A DNA stretch of 64,000 nt from Candidatus Melainabacteria bacterium (GCA_016212515.1 JACRFZ010000096.1:1-64000), one strand, 5' to 3'; shown: positions 20,251 through 30,900, counted from the first letter of the stretch. Notes: generated by a model not told the origin, from the sequence alone. Translations and numbers: made by a program.

Positions 20251-21319
20251 ATACAAGGGCACTCGCAAGCAGCCTTTATTGCTCTATCTTGTTGCTGGCT
20301 GTTCATTCATGTTGGCTGCTTTTCTCTGCGTAGACAAAGAGTTCGGCTTGAATATTACTTACGATCTCTCTTCACCATTTCGCAAGCAGCCGCCTATTAA
20401 GTGGCGCAGCCGCACCCAGGCAATCAGCGAAGCTAAGCTGACCAGAAAGCCACTTTTGTATGCAGTGCTTTATAAAGGCGATGAATTTGCCTATCGCCTT
20501 GAGTCTGACGGACTTTGCCAGCCGGAAATCTACAACTATGTGAACGAGAATTTCATTCCGGTGAAGGTACCCATATCTGTTCAACCGGTTACCGATGAAA
20601 GTCTGGGTAAGGAATTTAAAGGCTTTACTCATCAAGTGAATATGGACTATCAGCAAAGCGGACTCTATGTAGTGCCGTACCGCCTGCTCGATGCTTCCGG
20701 TCGTGACATAGCGTCCACTGCAAACCTTATAGAACTGGGGGCCACCGACCCTGAGAATGTCAATCCTTATGGCGATAGCTATGGACATCGATTTGAAATG
20801 GGGCGCAGTGGAGCATTTGATAGTCTGGGCGCCCATAAGCCACCGCTCCTGGTTCGCTATCGCGACAAGGAGGATTTGCTGGAATATCTCTACCTGGCTA
20901 AGACCTGGCACACTCTAAGACCCACACGTGGGCTGGTAAAGTGGCAGTCTGATTCGATTCTAAAGGAGAAAACCTCTGTCCGTGCGCAGGTCAAACCCCG
21001 GATGCTATTTCTTTTAGCCGATGCCGGCTATGACTCAGATTATTTCCGGCTCTCTTCCTTGCATTCCAAAAAACTTGCCGCCATCATCAACTCCAAAACC
21101 CGCCCGGTGCTGGTTGAGTATCATCCCTTCCAGCCTGCCCTCGATAAAGATATTGAGTATCTGAAAAAACAATACGGCGTTAACACCTTGCCGGCTGTGA
21201 TTTTGCTCGATACTAAAGACGGCAAGCCGGTTGTACAGAGGGGTAACCTTTACGATGACGGGCTTATCGACTTCATCGAAAGTGGAAGGAATAAATTGGC
21301 GACAGACAGCGAGCAGTAA
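20237..21319 (+). CDS. Membrane-anchored thioredoxin-fold-like protein of the ABC operon
   Basis: The 360-aa protein has one N-terminal span (residues 14-32, LLLYLVAGCSFMLAAFLCV). Two thioredoxin-like segments are visible. One follows the anchor (KWRSRTQAISEAKLTRKPLLYAVLYKGDEF, as in DUF255-type folds). The other is C-terminal (RPVLVEYHPFQPALDKDIEYLKKQYGVNTLPAVILLD), and both lack a CxxC pair. It is therefore unlikely to be a redox enzyme. The 14-nt overlap with the permease implies function with that exporter. ATG 20237 is preceded by a CAAGGAG ribosome site. Confidence 0.6.
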   Translation: MARTKYKGTRKQPLLLYLVAGCSFMLAAFLCVDKEFGLNITYDLSSPFRKQPPIKWRSRTQAISEAKLTRKPLLYAVLYKGDEFAYRLESDGLCQPEIYNYVNENFIPVKVPISVQPVTDESLGKEFKGFTHQVNMDYQQSGLYVVPYRLLDASGRDIASTANLIELGATDPENVNPYGDSYGHRFEMGRSGAFDSLGAHKPPLLVRYRDKEDLLEYLYLAKTWHTLRPTRGLVKWQSDSILKEKTSVRAQVKPRMLFLLADAGYDSDYFRLSSLHSKKLAAIINSKTRPVLVEYHPFQPALDKDIEYLKKQYGVNTLPAVILLDTKDGKPVVQRGNLYDDGLIDFIESGRNKLATDSEQ

Positions 21320-21392
21320 AAAATGCTTTGTCGAGGATGAAAGCAGGAGCTAGCGGTGATTTAACTGGAGCGATCAGCTCTGCGGCTGTTGC

Positions 21393-21725
21393 GTGGTGAT
21401 TGACGTGTCCAAAGAAGGGGTGAAAATCCATCAAACAGTAAGGGTGTTGGTTCTTCTGTGTTTCATCGTGCTCTTGAATATTGGCACGTTTGCTGTTTCT
21501 GCTGTACATCATTCAGTCCTGTACATGTTGGGTATCCCCGTACTCTGCTCGACAGTCCTAGCATTGTTGAAATGCCTTGGTCTTCTTGGGCTTGAAATGC
21601 CAAACAGGTTTTTGAGTAAGCAGAAATTCGGATTGAAAGTCTCGGTCTGGTTGATAATTATCGCGAGCGTATGGTTGGTAGGTAGTTGGTTCATTTGGTC
21701 CTTGATGCAGCTCTTTGGACCGTAA
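21393..21725 (+). CDS. Small multi-pass membrane protein
   Basis: The 110-aa ORF encodes three hydrophobic stretches: VLVLLCFIVLLNIGTFAVSA, LYMLGIPVLCSTVLALLKCL and VSVWLIIIASVWLVGSWFIW. The start is uncertain: GTG 21393 has no clear ribosome site, while GTG 21420 is preceded by AAGAAGGG. The hydrophobic pattern argues for a real gene. No family is recognised. Confidence 0.45.
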   Translation: MVIDVSKEGVKIHQTVRVLVLLCFIVLLNIGTFAVSAVHHSVLYMLGIPVLCSTVLALLKCLGLLGLEMPNRFLSKQKFGLKVSVWLIIIASVWLVGSWFIWSLMQLFGP

Positions 21726-21983
21726 TGGCACTTAAGGGAAACTGTCACTGCTATTGTGGTACAGCGCTAGTTCGTTGACGAGTACTAGGCGTTTCACTTG
21801 GTGTTATTTCGGTCGCTGTGAAGAACGGAATTTCAGTGATTCTGTTACCAAACGATTTTTGGGTCAGTGCGAGGTCGATCCATTCAAAGTTACCGGTGCA
21901 TACTTGGAACTCTGGGAATGTATTAAGCAGATGTGTAAATGTAGAGCGAAAGGAAGAGCTAATAACAAATGACGAGGCCGATC

Positions 21984-22442
21984 ATGAAGCTTAGTATGAT
22001 TTTAGTAGGGATTGTTTTGGCTTTCGTTGCTTTATACCTATCCATATCAGAATGGTCACCCGATGCAATCAGGTACTCGGTGCGCTGTGACACGGAGAAG
22101 CGACTGTTCATATTTTTTGATCAGAACACAGTTAGCTATGAGCAAACCCCCTTTAGCACAATAAGCTTTTCAGAGTTAAGTTCATCTGAGCCGCGACTGA
22201 TCGGAACGATGTGGCAGAACTGGAGAAAGGATCGCTATCTCAAGCACAATTACGATAAGGTTCTTTCTCTGACTTATGGGATTTGCCCGCCAGGATTTGA
22301 AGAACAGGTCGCGCCAAAGCCTCTGATCGCAGGACATTACTATATGCTTGATAATGCGCCTTCGTTTGTGATTATCAAGCGGGTGGACGCCTTTGATTTG
22401 ATTTCCTACAATGACTATGTAAAGCTGGTCTCCCGGAATTGA
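21984..22442 (+). CDS. Hypothetical single-pass membrane protein
   Basis: I prefer ATG 21984 (CGAGG 7 nt upstream) over ATG 21969. The 152-aa product has one N-terminal span (MKLSMILVGIVLAFVALYLSI). A soluble domain follows with FIFFDQNTVSYEQTPFSTISF, a WQNWRKDRYLKHNYDKV stretch and a C-terminal HYYMLDNAPSFVIIKRV. No family is recognised. It lies in a 1.4-kb stretch of weaker coding signal between the ABC operon and dapB. Confidence 0.45.
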   Translation: MKLSMILVGIVLAFVALYLSISEWSPDAIRYSVRCDTEKRLFIFFDQNTVSYEQTPFSTISFSELSSSEPRLIGTMWQNWRKDRYLKHNYDKVLSLTYGICPPGFEEQVAPKPLIAGHYYMLDNAPSFVIIKRVDAFDLISYNDYVKLVSRN

Positions 22443-22728
22443 CAGCTAGAAACAGCCAGCCCCAAAATGTTCCTCGGACTTCCAAATCGATAGGCACCGA
22501 TGTGCGTAGGCTCCCATCTTTTGGGCTGACCGGATTGTTGTCGGGTATTATAGATGGCAATGAGAGTCTGGTGAGGCTCTGATTGGCATTGGCTCGATGT
22601 CCGGGAGATTTCTTCAATCAGCTTGCCCTGTATCTGGTAGTTTAGACGACGGTGGGTTCTCTCCTCATCCTGTGCTGAATACTTTTCTCATTGATTCGTT
22701 TCCCGGCTTGTGACTTCTGGAGTAAATT

Positions 22729-23535
22729 GTGACTTTGAAAATTTGTCTTGGTGGCGTCAGTGGTTGGACCGGTTCAGCCGTAGCTCAGGCGGTTCTTGCT
22801 GCCTCCGATATGGAGCTGGTTTCTTGTGTTTCGCGTAAGTATGCCGGGCAAAAGTTGAGCCAACTGCCCGGCTTTGCTGGGGCATCGTCCACGGTGCCGG
22901 TATACGATACGGTCGAAGCTGCACTTGCTTGTGCACCGACGGTGTATATCGACTACACCAGTGCCGAGGCGGTGAAAGGCAATGTGAAGGCGGCTCTTGC
23001 CCAGGGGGTGCACTGCGTGGTGGGAAGTTCCGGCTTGAGTCAGGAAGCTTATGCCGAGCTTGAGAGTTTGGCTCTGGCTAAGGGCGTGGGTCTGATTGCC
23101 TGCGGTAATTTCTCCATTACGGCAGCCCTTGCTAAGCACTTTTCCCTTCTGGCGGCCAAGTATTTGCCCCACAGAGAGATTATCGACTATTCCCATGCTG
23201 AAAAGCCCGATGCCCCCAGCGGCACTGCCCGAGAATTGGCTGAGGCCCTGGCGGCAGTTGCCGAAAATCAGATGCTCTTTCCTGTCTCTGCCACCGTGGG
23301 GGAGCCTGGGGCTAGAGGGGCGCAGATAAAGGGTACGCCTGTGCATTCGCTGCGGTTGCCCGGTTATGTGCTGGCCTTTGAGTCAATTTTTTCTATGCCG
23401 GAAGAAAGGCTTATCATTAAGCATGAAGCAGGCAAAAGTGCCGCCCCCTATGTGGACGGCACTATGCTGGCTGTCAGGCGCGTCACCTCTATCAAAGGTC
23501 TGGTGAGAGGTCTCGACACATTGCTGTTTTCTTGA
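22729..23535 (+). CDS. dapB: 4-hydroxy-tetrahydrodipicolinate reductase
   Basis: The 268-aa enzyme of lysine/diaminopimelate synthesis reduces hydroxy-tetrahydrodipicolinate with NAD(P)H. The nucleotide-binding loop GGVSGWTGSAVAQAV is at the N-terminus. The family signature is intact: H156, K159 and the DAPSGTARELAEAL loop. IACGNFSI precedes it, as in DapB (GNFS). GTG start. The gene stands alone; no other lysine genes are in the window. Length matches the family (~250-270). Confidence 0.93.
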   Translation: MTLKICLGGVSGWTGSAVAQAVLAASDMELVSCVSRKYAGQKLSQLPGFAGASSTVPVYDTVEAALACAPTVYIDYTSAEAVKGNVKAALAQGVHCVVGSSGLSQEAYAELESLALAKGVGLIACGNFSITAALAKHFSLLAAKYLPHREIIDYSHAEKPDAPSGTARELAEALAAVAENQMLFPVSATVGEPGARGAQIKGTPVHSLRLPGYVLAFESIFSMPEERLIIKHEAGKSAAPYVDGTMLAVRRVTSIKGLVRGLDTLLFS

Positions 23536-23564
23536 GCGCTAAGTCCTGGGCACTTCTCTCAGGA

Positions 23565-24362
23565 TTACTTGCCTGTGTACTGGGGCTGGCGCTTTTCAAT
23601 GAAGGCTTTGACGCCTTCCTGAAAATCGTCGGAGCGTCCGGCTACTTCTTGCAGTCCGGCTTCGTATTCCAAGAGTTCTTCCAGGTCGTCGAAGATGGCT
23701 TTGTTGACGGCTCTTTTTGTGAGACCGAAGGCCTTGGTCGGACCCATGGCCAGCTTCTCGGCAAGAGCCAGGGCTTCTTTCATGAGGTCTTCTTCGGCGA
23801 CGATTTTGTTCACCACGCCGAGGTTCTGAGCTTCCTGGGCGGAGAGTTTGTCTGCGCTCAACATCAGCTCAAAGGCTTTGGTCAGACCAATCAAGCGCGG
23901 CAGAACAAAGGTTGCACCGGAGTCGGGGATGAGACCGACTTTTGTGAAAGACTGAATGAAATTGGTTTTTTCAGTGACGATGCGGAAATCGCAGGCGAAG
24001 GCCACTGAAGCTCCAGCACCGGCAGCGACACCATTGACGGCGGCGATGATGGGTTTTTCAATGCGGCGCAGCTTGATCACGATAGGATTGTAGCGGCGCT
24101 TGATGCTGTCCCCGAGAGAAGGGCGCTGTCCCATTTCCTGGGCGATGGAACGGCTTTGCAGGTCTTGTCCTGAACAAAATCCGCGACCGGCGCCGGTAAT
24201 GACGATGGCTCTTACTTCCTTGTCTTTTTCCATTTCTTTGAGAGCGTCTTGCAATTGAAAGGTCAGCTCGTCATTGAAGGCGTTCAGTTTATCGGGGCGA
24301 TTGAGGGTGATAATTCCGACGCCGTTTTTCTTTTCTGTAAGAAGGATCTTTTCGTCCGACAT
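23565..24362 (-). CDS. Enoyl-CoA hydratase/isomerase, PaaG-like
   Basis: The 265-aa crotonase has ITLNRPDKLNAFND, GFCSGQDLQSRS (oxyanion-hole loop) and GVAAGAGASVAFACDFRIV. TKVGLIPDSGATFVLPRLIG follows, with Asp at the place of the second crotonase glutamate. This D and the first oxyanion loop are typical of PaaG/MenB-like isomerases, in keeping with the ring-1,2-epoxyphenylacetyl-CoA isomerase role. It is the last of four minus-strand genes starting with a PaaK-like ligase. Confidence 0.8.
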   Translation of the reverse strand: MSDEKILLTEKKNGVGIITLNRPDKLNAFNDELTFQLQDALKEMEKDKEVRAIVITGAGRGFCSGQDLQSRSIAQEMGQRPSLGDSIKRRYNPIVIKLRRIEKPIIAAVNGVAAGAGASVAFACDFRIVTEKTNFIQSFTKVGLIPDSGATFVLPRLIGLTKAFELMLSADKLSAQEAQNLGVVNKIVAEEDLMKEALALAEKLAMGPTKAFGLTKRAVNKAIFDDLEELLEYEAGLQEVAGRSDDFQEGVKAFIEKRQPQYTGK

Positions 24363-24408
24363 TTTTTTCTTTTCCTTTTGCTTTGCTGGCGATGAGTGAA
24401 ATTGAGCG

Positions 24409-25206
24409 TTAGCGACCGGTGAAGACGGCTTTGCGTTTTTCCAGGAAGGCTTTCATGCCTTCTTTTTGATCTTCGGAGGAGAAGAGCATATAGAAGTTTT
24501 TGCGCTCAAAGGTGAGACCTTCATCGAGGGTGCCGTCAAAAGATTTTAGTACGGCTTCTTTAGCCAGTCTTACGGCAATGGGAGATTTGGCGGCGATTTC
24601 TCTGGCCATGGCTTTGGCTTCTTCCAGGTAGAGTTCCACCGGCAATACTTTGTTGACCAGACCAAGTTCCAGGGCTTCTTTGGCGCTGAAGGGGCGGCCT
24701 GTGAGGGTCAATTCCATGGCTTTGTACTTGCCCAGTACGCGGGTGAGGCGCTGGGTGCCGCCGGCTCCGGGGATGACGCCGATGTTGATTTCCGGTTGTC
24801 CGAACTGGGCGGTTTCGGAAGCGATGATGATGTCGCACATCATGGAGAGTTCGCAGCCGCCGCCCAAGGCGAAGCCGCTTACGGCAGCAATTATTGGTTT
24901 CTTGATGTTCTTGATTTTGTCCCAGGTGGCCAGTCTGTCCTTGAGCATCATGGACACTGTTGTTTCGTCGCACATTTCCTTGATGTCGGCACCGGCGGCA
25001 AAGGCTCTGTCACTGCCCGTGATGACGATGGCCCGCACAGTTTCGTCCTGGTCGAATTCTTGCAGGGCGGCCACCAGCTCGGTCATCAGTTCATGATTGA
25101 GGGCATTTAGAACACTGGGTCGGTTCAGTGTGGCGATGCCGATGAAAGCCTGTCCGGCTTCTTCTCTGGCGGTGGTGATGTTTTTATAAGTGATTGTCAT
25201 TACCAT
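24409..25206 (-). CDS. Enoyl-CoA hydratase
   Basis: A 265-aa crotonase. The two catalytic glutamates are present: GGGCELSMMCDI and QPEINIGVIPGAGGTQRL. DRAFAAGADIKEM gives the oxyanion hole. It should hydrate trans-2-enoyl-CoA in beta-oxidation or the lower phenylacetate pathway (PaaF role). GGAGAAGAG precedes ATG 25206; a second ATG at 25200 is possible. Gap of 49 nt to the upstream crotonase. Confidence 0.88.
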   Translation of the reverse strand: MVMTITYKNITTAREEAGQAFIGIATLNRPSVLNALNHELMTELVAALQEFDQDETVRAIVITGSDRAFAAGADIKEMCDETTVSMMLKDRLATWDKIKNIKKPIIAAVSGFALGGGCELSMMCDIIIASETAQFGQPEINIGVIPGAGGTQRLTRVLGKYKAMELTLTGRPFSAKEALELGLVNKVLPVELYLEEAKAMAREIAAKSPIAVRLAKEAVLKSFDGTLDEGLTFERKNFYMLFSSEDQKEGMKAFLEKRKAVFTGR

Positions 25207-25255
25207 CTCTTCTCCTGCTTAGATTTCATCTGTTTGGAAGGGTCCAGTGTTTTAC

Positions 25256-26227
25256 CTAGTTTAATTTTTCGCCGCATTGACCGCAAAAGCCGAAGCTGAC
25301 CGGCATTTCTCCGTGGCAAGCCTGGCATGGTCTGGTGTCCATGGCCAGGTTCAGGGCTTCCGCTTGCCCGGCTTCTTTGCAGCGGATTTTGCCGTAATTC
25401 ATGGGTTGTTTTTTGCGGAATGATCTAAGACCTTCAGCCGTTTCAAATTGTCCGGCATGGAGGGTGAGCCAATCTCTTGCGTGGCCTATGGTCATAGACC
25501 AGGAGAAATCTCTCCAGAAGTTTAACTGTTGTTTGGTGTAACGGGTGCACTCGGGCAGTTTGTTGTAGAGCTTTTCTGCCAGTTCGGCTACGGCTTGATC
25601 GAGCATGGATGCCGGTACTACCTGGTTGACGAGACCCCAGTCGAGGGCGGTGTAGGCGTCTATTGGTTCACAGAGGAGCAGCATTTCTCTCGCTCTTCTG
25701 TCGCCTACGATCATAGGCAGCCACTGGGTGGCACCACCGGCGGCGACACTGCCGCGGGCCGCTCCTACTTGTCTGATGATGACATGGTCTGCTGCCACTG
25801 CCAGATCACAAGCCATATTTAGCTCGTTGCCGCCGCCCACGGTCATACCGTTCAGCCTGGCGATGGTTGGTTTGCCGATGTTACGCAGGCGGTCGTGCAT
25901 TTCGATAAACTGATACATCCACTTATGGTAGTTGTTCGGTTTTTTCAGAATTTGCTCTTCTTGCTCTTTCAGATCGGCGCCGGTGCAGAAGGCTTTCTCT
26001 CCGGCACCGGTGATGACCACCACGGCGATCGCGTCGTCGGCCGCAGCGTCCATAAAGGCCTGCCCCAGTTCCTTCAAGGTGAGGGTATCGAAGCAGTTTA
26101 GTACGTCCGGGCGGTTGATGGTGATGGTGGCTACATAGCTTTGTTTGACGTAGATAATCCGTTTGAATCCATAGGCTTCGGCGGGAAGTCCCGTGAAAAC
26201 TGCCTCGGCTGAGTTGGGCTGTGCCAT
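25256..26227 (-). CDS. Crotonase-family protein with C-terminal zinc ribbon
   Basis: The 323-aa protein has a crotonase domain: ITINRPDVLNCFD, KAFCTGADLKEQ and GMTVGGGNELNMACDLAVA. The segment GAARGSVAAGGATQWLPMIVGDRRAREML is the layout of MenB- and 6-oxocyclohexenoyl-CoA hydrolase-like members. The last ~25 residues form a Cys4 zinc ribbon: C301, C304, C315, C318 (CQACH and CGQCG). Crotonases normally end without it. A ribbon of this kind often binds a partner or acyl carrier, as in DUF35 proteins; that is inference. Second gene after the ligase. Confidence 0.75.
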   Translation of the reverse strand: MAQPNSAEAVFTGLPAEAYGFKRIIYVKQSYVATITINRPDVLNCFDTLTLKELGQAFMDAAADDAIAVVVITGAGEKAFCTGADLKEQEEQILKKPNNYHKWMYQFIEMHDRLRNIGKPTIARLNGMTVGGGNELNMACDLAVAADHVIIRQVGAARGSVAAGGATQWLPMIVGDRRAREMLLLCEPIDAYTALDWGLVNQVVPASMLDQAVAELAEKLYNKLPECTRYTKQQLNFWRDFSWSMTIGHARDWLTLHAGQFETAEGLRSFRKKQPMNYGKIRCKEAGQAEALNLAMDTRPCQACHGEMPVSFGFCGQCGEKLN

Positions 26228-26337
26228 TAGTTGTCTTCCTTGCTTTTGCCTGGGATTATCTTTAGCTATCGCCTGCCTTGAGCGGCAATTGCTGCCGCGG
26301 GTATCTTAAATTACGTTTTTCAATAAGCTTTGGTCAT

Positions 26338-27690
26338 TTAAGACTTGATGCGTTTGTCTACCACTCTCACGGCCTTGCCTTCAGAGCGAGGTAGGGAGCG
26401 AGGCTCCATTAGTTTTACATCGGCTGTCAGACCAAGGGAGTCTTTCAGTAAGTTTTGAATGCCTTCGCAAAGTGAGCTCAGTTCCACGTGGCCGTTTTCA
26501 AATTTGCCCCAGCGGCCAATCAGTTCTTCCGTTACTTCTACCTGAACTTCCAGAGTGTCGAGGGCTTTGTGGCGGTCTACCACCAGTTGATAGTGTGGTG
26601 CCAGCTCTTCCATAGAAAGGAGGCATTTCTCGATTTCGGAGGGGTAAAGATTGACGCCTCTGATGATGAGCATGTCGTCAAGACGGGCTTTGATCTTGGT
26701 CATGCGTTTGAAGGTTCTGCCGCAGACGCAGGGCTCGTCCATGAGGCGACAGAGATCGCCTGTGCGATAACGAATAACCGGTATGGCTTCCTTGGTGAGA
26801 GTGGTGAAAACCAGCTCGCCTTCTTCACCGTCTGGTAGCACTTCACCGGTTTTGGGATCGATTATCTCCGGAATGAAAAGGTCTTCCCAGATATGCAGAC
26901 CGTTCTTACCTTCGATGCATTCCATGGAGACGCCCGGACCCATTACTTCCGACAAGCCGTAGATGTCCAGGGCTTGAATTTTAAGCAGACTCTCCAGTTG
27001 AGCGCGCATTTCTTCGGTCCAGGGCTCGGCTCCGAAGATGCCAATTTCTAGTTTGATGGAATCCCTTGGTATACCAAGCTCGAGCATGGTGTAGGCCATA
27101 TTGAGCATGTAAGAAGGAGTGGCGAGAATGATGCGAGCACCGAAGTCTTGCAGCAGCATAATTTGCTGCTGGGTGCGGCCGCCTGAAGCCGGAACCACTG
27201 TGGCTCCTAACCTTTCGGCCCCGTAGTGCATACCAAGACCGCCGGTGAAAAGCCCGTAGCCGTAGCTGTTATGAATGATGTCGCCTGGTCTGCCACCGGC
27301 CGCAGCCAGAGAGCGTGCGCAGGCTTCCGCCCAGTGCTCCAGATCTTGTTTGGTGTAACCCACCACCGTCGGTTTGCCTTTGGTGCCCGAGGAGCAGTGC
27401 AGTCGATTGACTTCTTTCATGGGGCTGGCGAAGAGACCAAAGGGATAGTTGTCCCTCAGGTCGGACTTCTTCATGAAGGGGAAGTTTTTGAGCGCCTCAA
27501 CATCTTGCAAGTTGCTTATGGTTGTTTCATCGATGCCGGCTTCTTGAAAGCGTTTCTTGAGAGTGGGCACATTGTGCCAGACTCTTTCCAATACCTGCTT
27601 CAGTCTTGCCAGTTGCAAGTTCTTCAGGTCTGAGCGGGAGATCGTCTCGCGCTCCCTGTCCCACATATAAGTTTCGGACTTTGTAGCCAC
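26338..27690 (-). CDS. paaK: Phenylacetate-CoA ligase-like enzyme
   Basis: The 450-aa adenylate-forming enzyme activates an aryl-acetate to its CoA thioester with ATP. The family pattern is clear: [19 protein letters not shown] near the N-terminus, the AMP-binding loop [33 protein letters not shown], and [38 protein letters not shown] then [24 protein letters not shown] close it. The PaaK type has no large CoA-domain insertion and 430-450 residues, as here. It starts a minus-strand run with three crotonases. The ring epoxidase (paaABCDE) and paaZ are not in the window, so the substrate could also be another aryl or indole acid. Confidence 0.88.
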   Translation of the reverse strand: MATKSETYMWDRERETISRSDLKNLQLARLKQVLERVWHNVPTLKKRFQEAGIDETTISNLQDVEALKNFPFMKKSDLRDNYPFGLFASPMKEVNRLHCSSGTKGKPTVVGYTKQDLEHWAEACARSLAAAGGRPGDIIHNSYGYGLFTGGLGMHYGAERLGATVVPASGGRTQQQIMLLQDFGARIILATPSYMLNMAYTMLELGIPRDSIKLEIGIFGAEPWTEEMRAQLESLLKIQALDIYGLSEVMGPGVSMECIEGKNGLHIWEDLFIPEIIDPKTGEVLPDGEEGELVFTTLTKEAIPVIRYRTGDLCRLMDEPCVCGRTFKRMTKIKARLDDMLIIRGVNLYPSEIEKCLLSMEELAPHYQLVVDRHKALDTLEVQVEVTEELIGRWGKFENGHVELSSLCEGIQNLLKDSLGLTADVKLMEPRSLPRSEGKAVRVVDKRIKS

Positions 27691-27912
27691 GGCGAAATCG
27701 GTGCCTCACAAGCACTTGTAACAAAACGTCCATATTACCCTCTCGGCATCTTGTTTGTCGATAATCGTCGGCGGGGCTTGTTGATGGAGTCCGCTACCGG
27801 TGCCACTTCTCGGGGGCATTGGCGGGTAGTCCGGTTGGAAATTTCAGGTTTTGTTAATGTCTGTGAGCCTGGTATTATCAAATCGAACAGTCAAAGAATC
27901 AACGTGAAAGAG

Positions 27913-30900
27913 ATGGAAACCCCGGGGCCTGAAGAAACTGGGAGCAAGCGGGACAGGGTTGCTCTGGTTTTGCTCATTCTTGCTCTTTTGGGTGGGCTTT
28001 TGTACGCCCGGTTGCAAAGCAATGTGTTTCCAACGGCTTCCCTTTCGCTGCCCCTTAGCCGTAGTGAAATTGTGCAGCGAGCTCGCAGTTTTGCCGGTCA
28101 GCAAGGTTACGAAGGACGCCTCTGGCCCCTTGATAAACCGGATGGGGCCAGGAAAAAAGAGATTGAGTCCATAACTTTCACCAGTTTCGACGAGGCTAAA
28201 ACCTTTCTCGAATACGAACTCGGTCTTTCTCAAGCCGGAGCAATCATGCGTGATAAGGTGCCGGTCTGGGCCTGGTCTGTGCGGTTCTGCCGAGAATTTA
28301 CCATTGAGCAATGCCGGGTGTGGCTTTCGCCGGACGGGGCTCTGGTGGGTTATTTGCGCACCCTGGAGGAAGAGCGGCGTCTGCCCAGTCTGAGTCATCA
28401 AGAGGCGCTCTACCTGGCTTCCGATTTCCTCAAGCTGGAAGGGCGAGTACAGGAAGGCACGCTTAAGCTGGTGCGAGACGAGACCAATGCCAGGGTGCAT
28501 CGAACCGATCATTCTTTTACTTTCGAGGATAAGCGGGAGGACTTTCATGGCGGCAAGCTGAGGCATTTCGTGGAAGTCTCAGGCAATATGGTGACCGGCT
28601 ACAACCGCTACTTGTTCGTGCCCGACAGTTGGAGCCGCAAGTACAACAACATGCGTTCATATAATGAACTATTGCAGCGCATAGCCAATATTTTCTACAG
28701 CACTCTCCAGATAATCTCTGCCCTGGTTGTGCCCTGGGCACTTTCCCGCAAGCAAATGCGCTGGCGCTTCGCCGTATTCGGCGGCTTGACCATGGCGCTG
28801 ACGGGCTTTCTTGACTGAGTCAATGAGTTCGTATCTATTCAAGCCGCTTACGACACCACTTCCTCTTATAACGATTACTTGCTCTCCTATTTTGGCCGGT
28901 CGGGGGCCTCTGCTCTCGGTTCCATGCTTTTTGGCGGGCTGCTTTTCGGCGGTGCCGATGTGGTTTACAGGCACTTTTATCCCCAGCGGGTGGCCCTGGA
29001 GAATTTCCTCAAACCGGCCGGTTTTTTCACCAGGGAAGGTTCAAAGGCGCTCTACATAGGCTACCTGGTGGCCCTGGTGCATCTGGGCTGGATTGTTCTC
29101 TATTATCTGCTGGGTGAGAAATTCAATTTCTGGTGCCCGAGCGGCATAGATAGTGTGGAAGTGTTGAGCGCTACGGTGCCGTTTTATTCTGCCGTTTCTC
29201 TGGGGTTGCATGCCGCTTCCCAGGAAGAGACGGTGGCGAGAATTGTGGGCTTGTCCCTGGCCTGGAAAGCCACCGGTCGCTTCTGGCTCGCTAATCTCTT
29301 TCAGGCTGTCATTTGGGCTTTCATGCACAGTTCCTATCCCCAGCAACCTTGCTTTGCCCGCGGAGTTGAGCTGACTGTGGTCGGTCTGTTTTACGGCTTT
29401 GTTTTGCGGCGCTACGGACTGCTGCCTTGCTTCATCGGGCACTACCTCTTAGATGCCTTCCTTGATGTTAAGCCGCTCCTCTCAGTTGGCCCGGGTCAGC
29501 TCTGGCTCTGGCTGTCTTCCTTCATTCCCCTTTTGCCGTTTCTCTTGCTCTTCTTTCTTTCACTCTTCGTCACCAGGTTGCGGGCAGCCGCGCCGCTAGG
29601 GGATGCGGAAACACTGGTAAATGCAGCAGCCGGGGACGCTGCCCTCACCAATGATGCCGTAAGCAAGTCTTTCGGGGCTAATGCAGTGGTGTCCATGCCC
29701 GTTGCCGACAGTGTTCGTGATGTCTACGTGTACAAGGGTTTCTCCAGTCGCTTTCGTTTGATTGCCGGTATTTCCTCCCTGGTTCTTTTGACCATTACTT
29801 TCTTCATTCATTTGCCCACTTGTGGTGATAACGCCCGTTGCCAGATTGGACGGGAGCAGGCTGTAGCAAAGGCGCGGCTCATTTTGCAGAAAGCCGGTGT
29901 GAATGTGAAAAATCACATTGCCGTGCCGGTTCTCTCAGCCAATGTAGCCATGGAAGAGATGCAGTATCTCTTTGAGCAGGTGAAAAGACCCAGAACCCTC
30001 GAACTGAGTCGTTTTACTCAGCCCGGTCTGGTCTGGTCCGTTAGTTTCTTTCGCTTCATGGATCCCACTGAGTACAGGGTCGAGATGAGAGCTGATGGTT
30101 CCGAGTATTCCCTGGATTTGAAAGAAGATGACGATGCCCCCGGCGCCCGGCTTTCCGAGGAGGAAGCTAAGGCTCTGGCTCTTTCTTATATCAGGCGCGT
30201 GCATCCCGAATACAAAGACTTCAAGCTTTCCAGGCTTTCTCGGGAAGATGAGAAGAATCGGCGTGATTACAGCCTGGACTTTGTTGTGCCGTCTTTGAAG
30301 GTAGGGGAAGCCGAGTATAAGTTCTATTTGCAAGTAGTGGGTGATTTGCCCTGCAATTTTGCCCAGGCCTGGACAATACCCGATAGTTGGCGCTACGAGA
30401 GGATCAAAGAAACCAAGCAAGATAAGATATTCGCTACCGTGCGCCTTTACACTAAGGTGATCATTGTCTTGATCTTGCTGTACTGGGTGTTCTGCTTGCT
30501 AAGGGCCGGTGTGATTCGCTGGCGCCTGCCCCTGGTGGTGGCGGCTGTTCTGGCTCTAGTGCCTGTTCTTGAACAGATTAATCACTGGCCTTCATTCATG
30601 GCCCAGTACGAAACTCATTTGACCGAAGCGACATACGTATTCAATCGTTTCTTGCAGCTTGTGCAGCATAGCGCCAGTGTCTTCTGGCAACTATTTCTGG
30701 CGCTGGCCCTATCTCTTGGGGCATTCAAGCTTCTTTCGCCCCGCTCTACTTTTTCTGCCATTTTGACCACTGCGTTTCGGCCAAGGGGATTGGAGGAACG
30801 GCTCTCGCAAAAGGAAATGTGGTTGGACGGTATAGTCGTTGCTCTTTGCGGGGAGGCGCTCAGCCAGCTAAAGGAGACCCTCACCTACTTCCTATATTAT

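Noticed and set aside
21754-21972. 72-aa ORF with a start in AT-richer DNA and ATGA overlap with the next frame
   Set aside because: The sequence has no hydrophobic or domain pattern, several rare residues (W, C) and no ribosome site. The overlap alone is not enough.
28816-28860. Selenocysteine insertion at the in-frame TGA
   Set aside because: Only a 5-bp stem with a 15-nt loop is seen and no GGUCU-like apical loop. The position aligns with Gln in the duplicated half, not Cys. Kept as an open test, not called.
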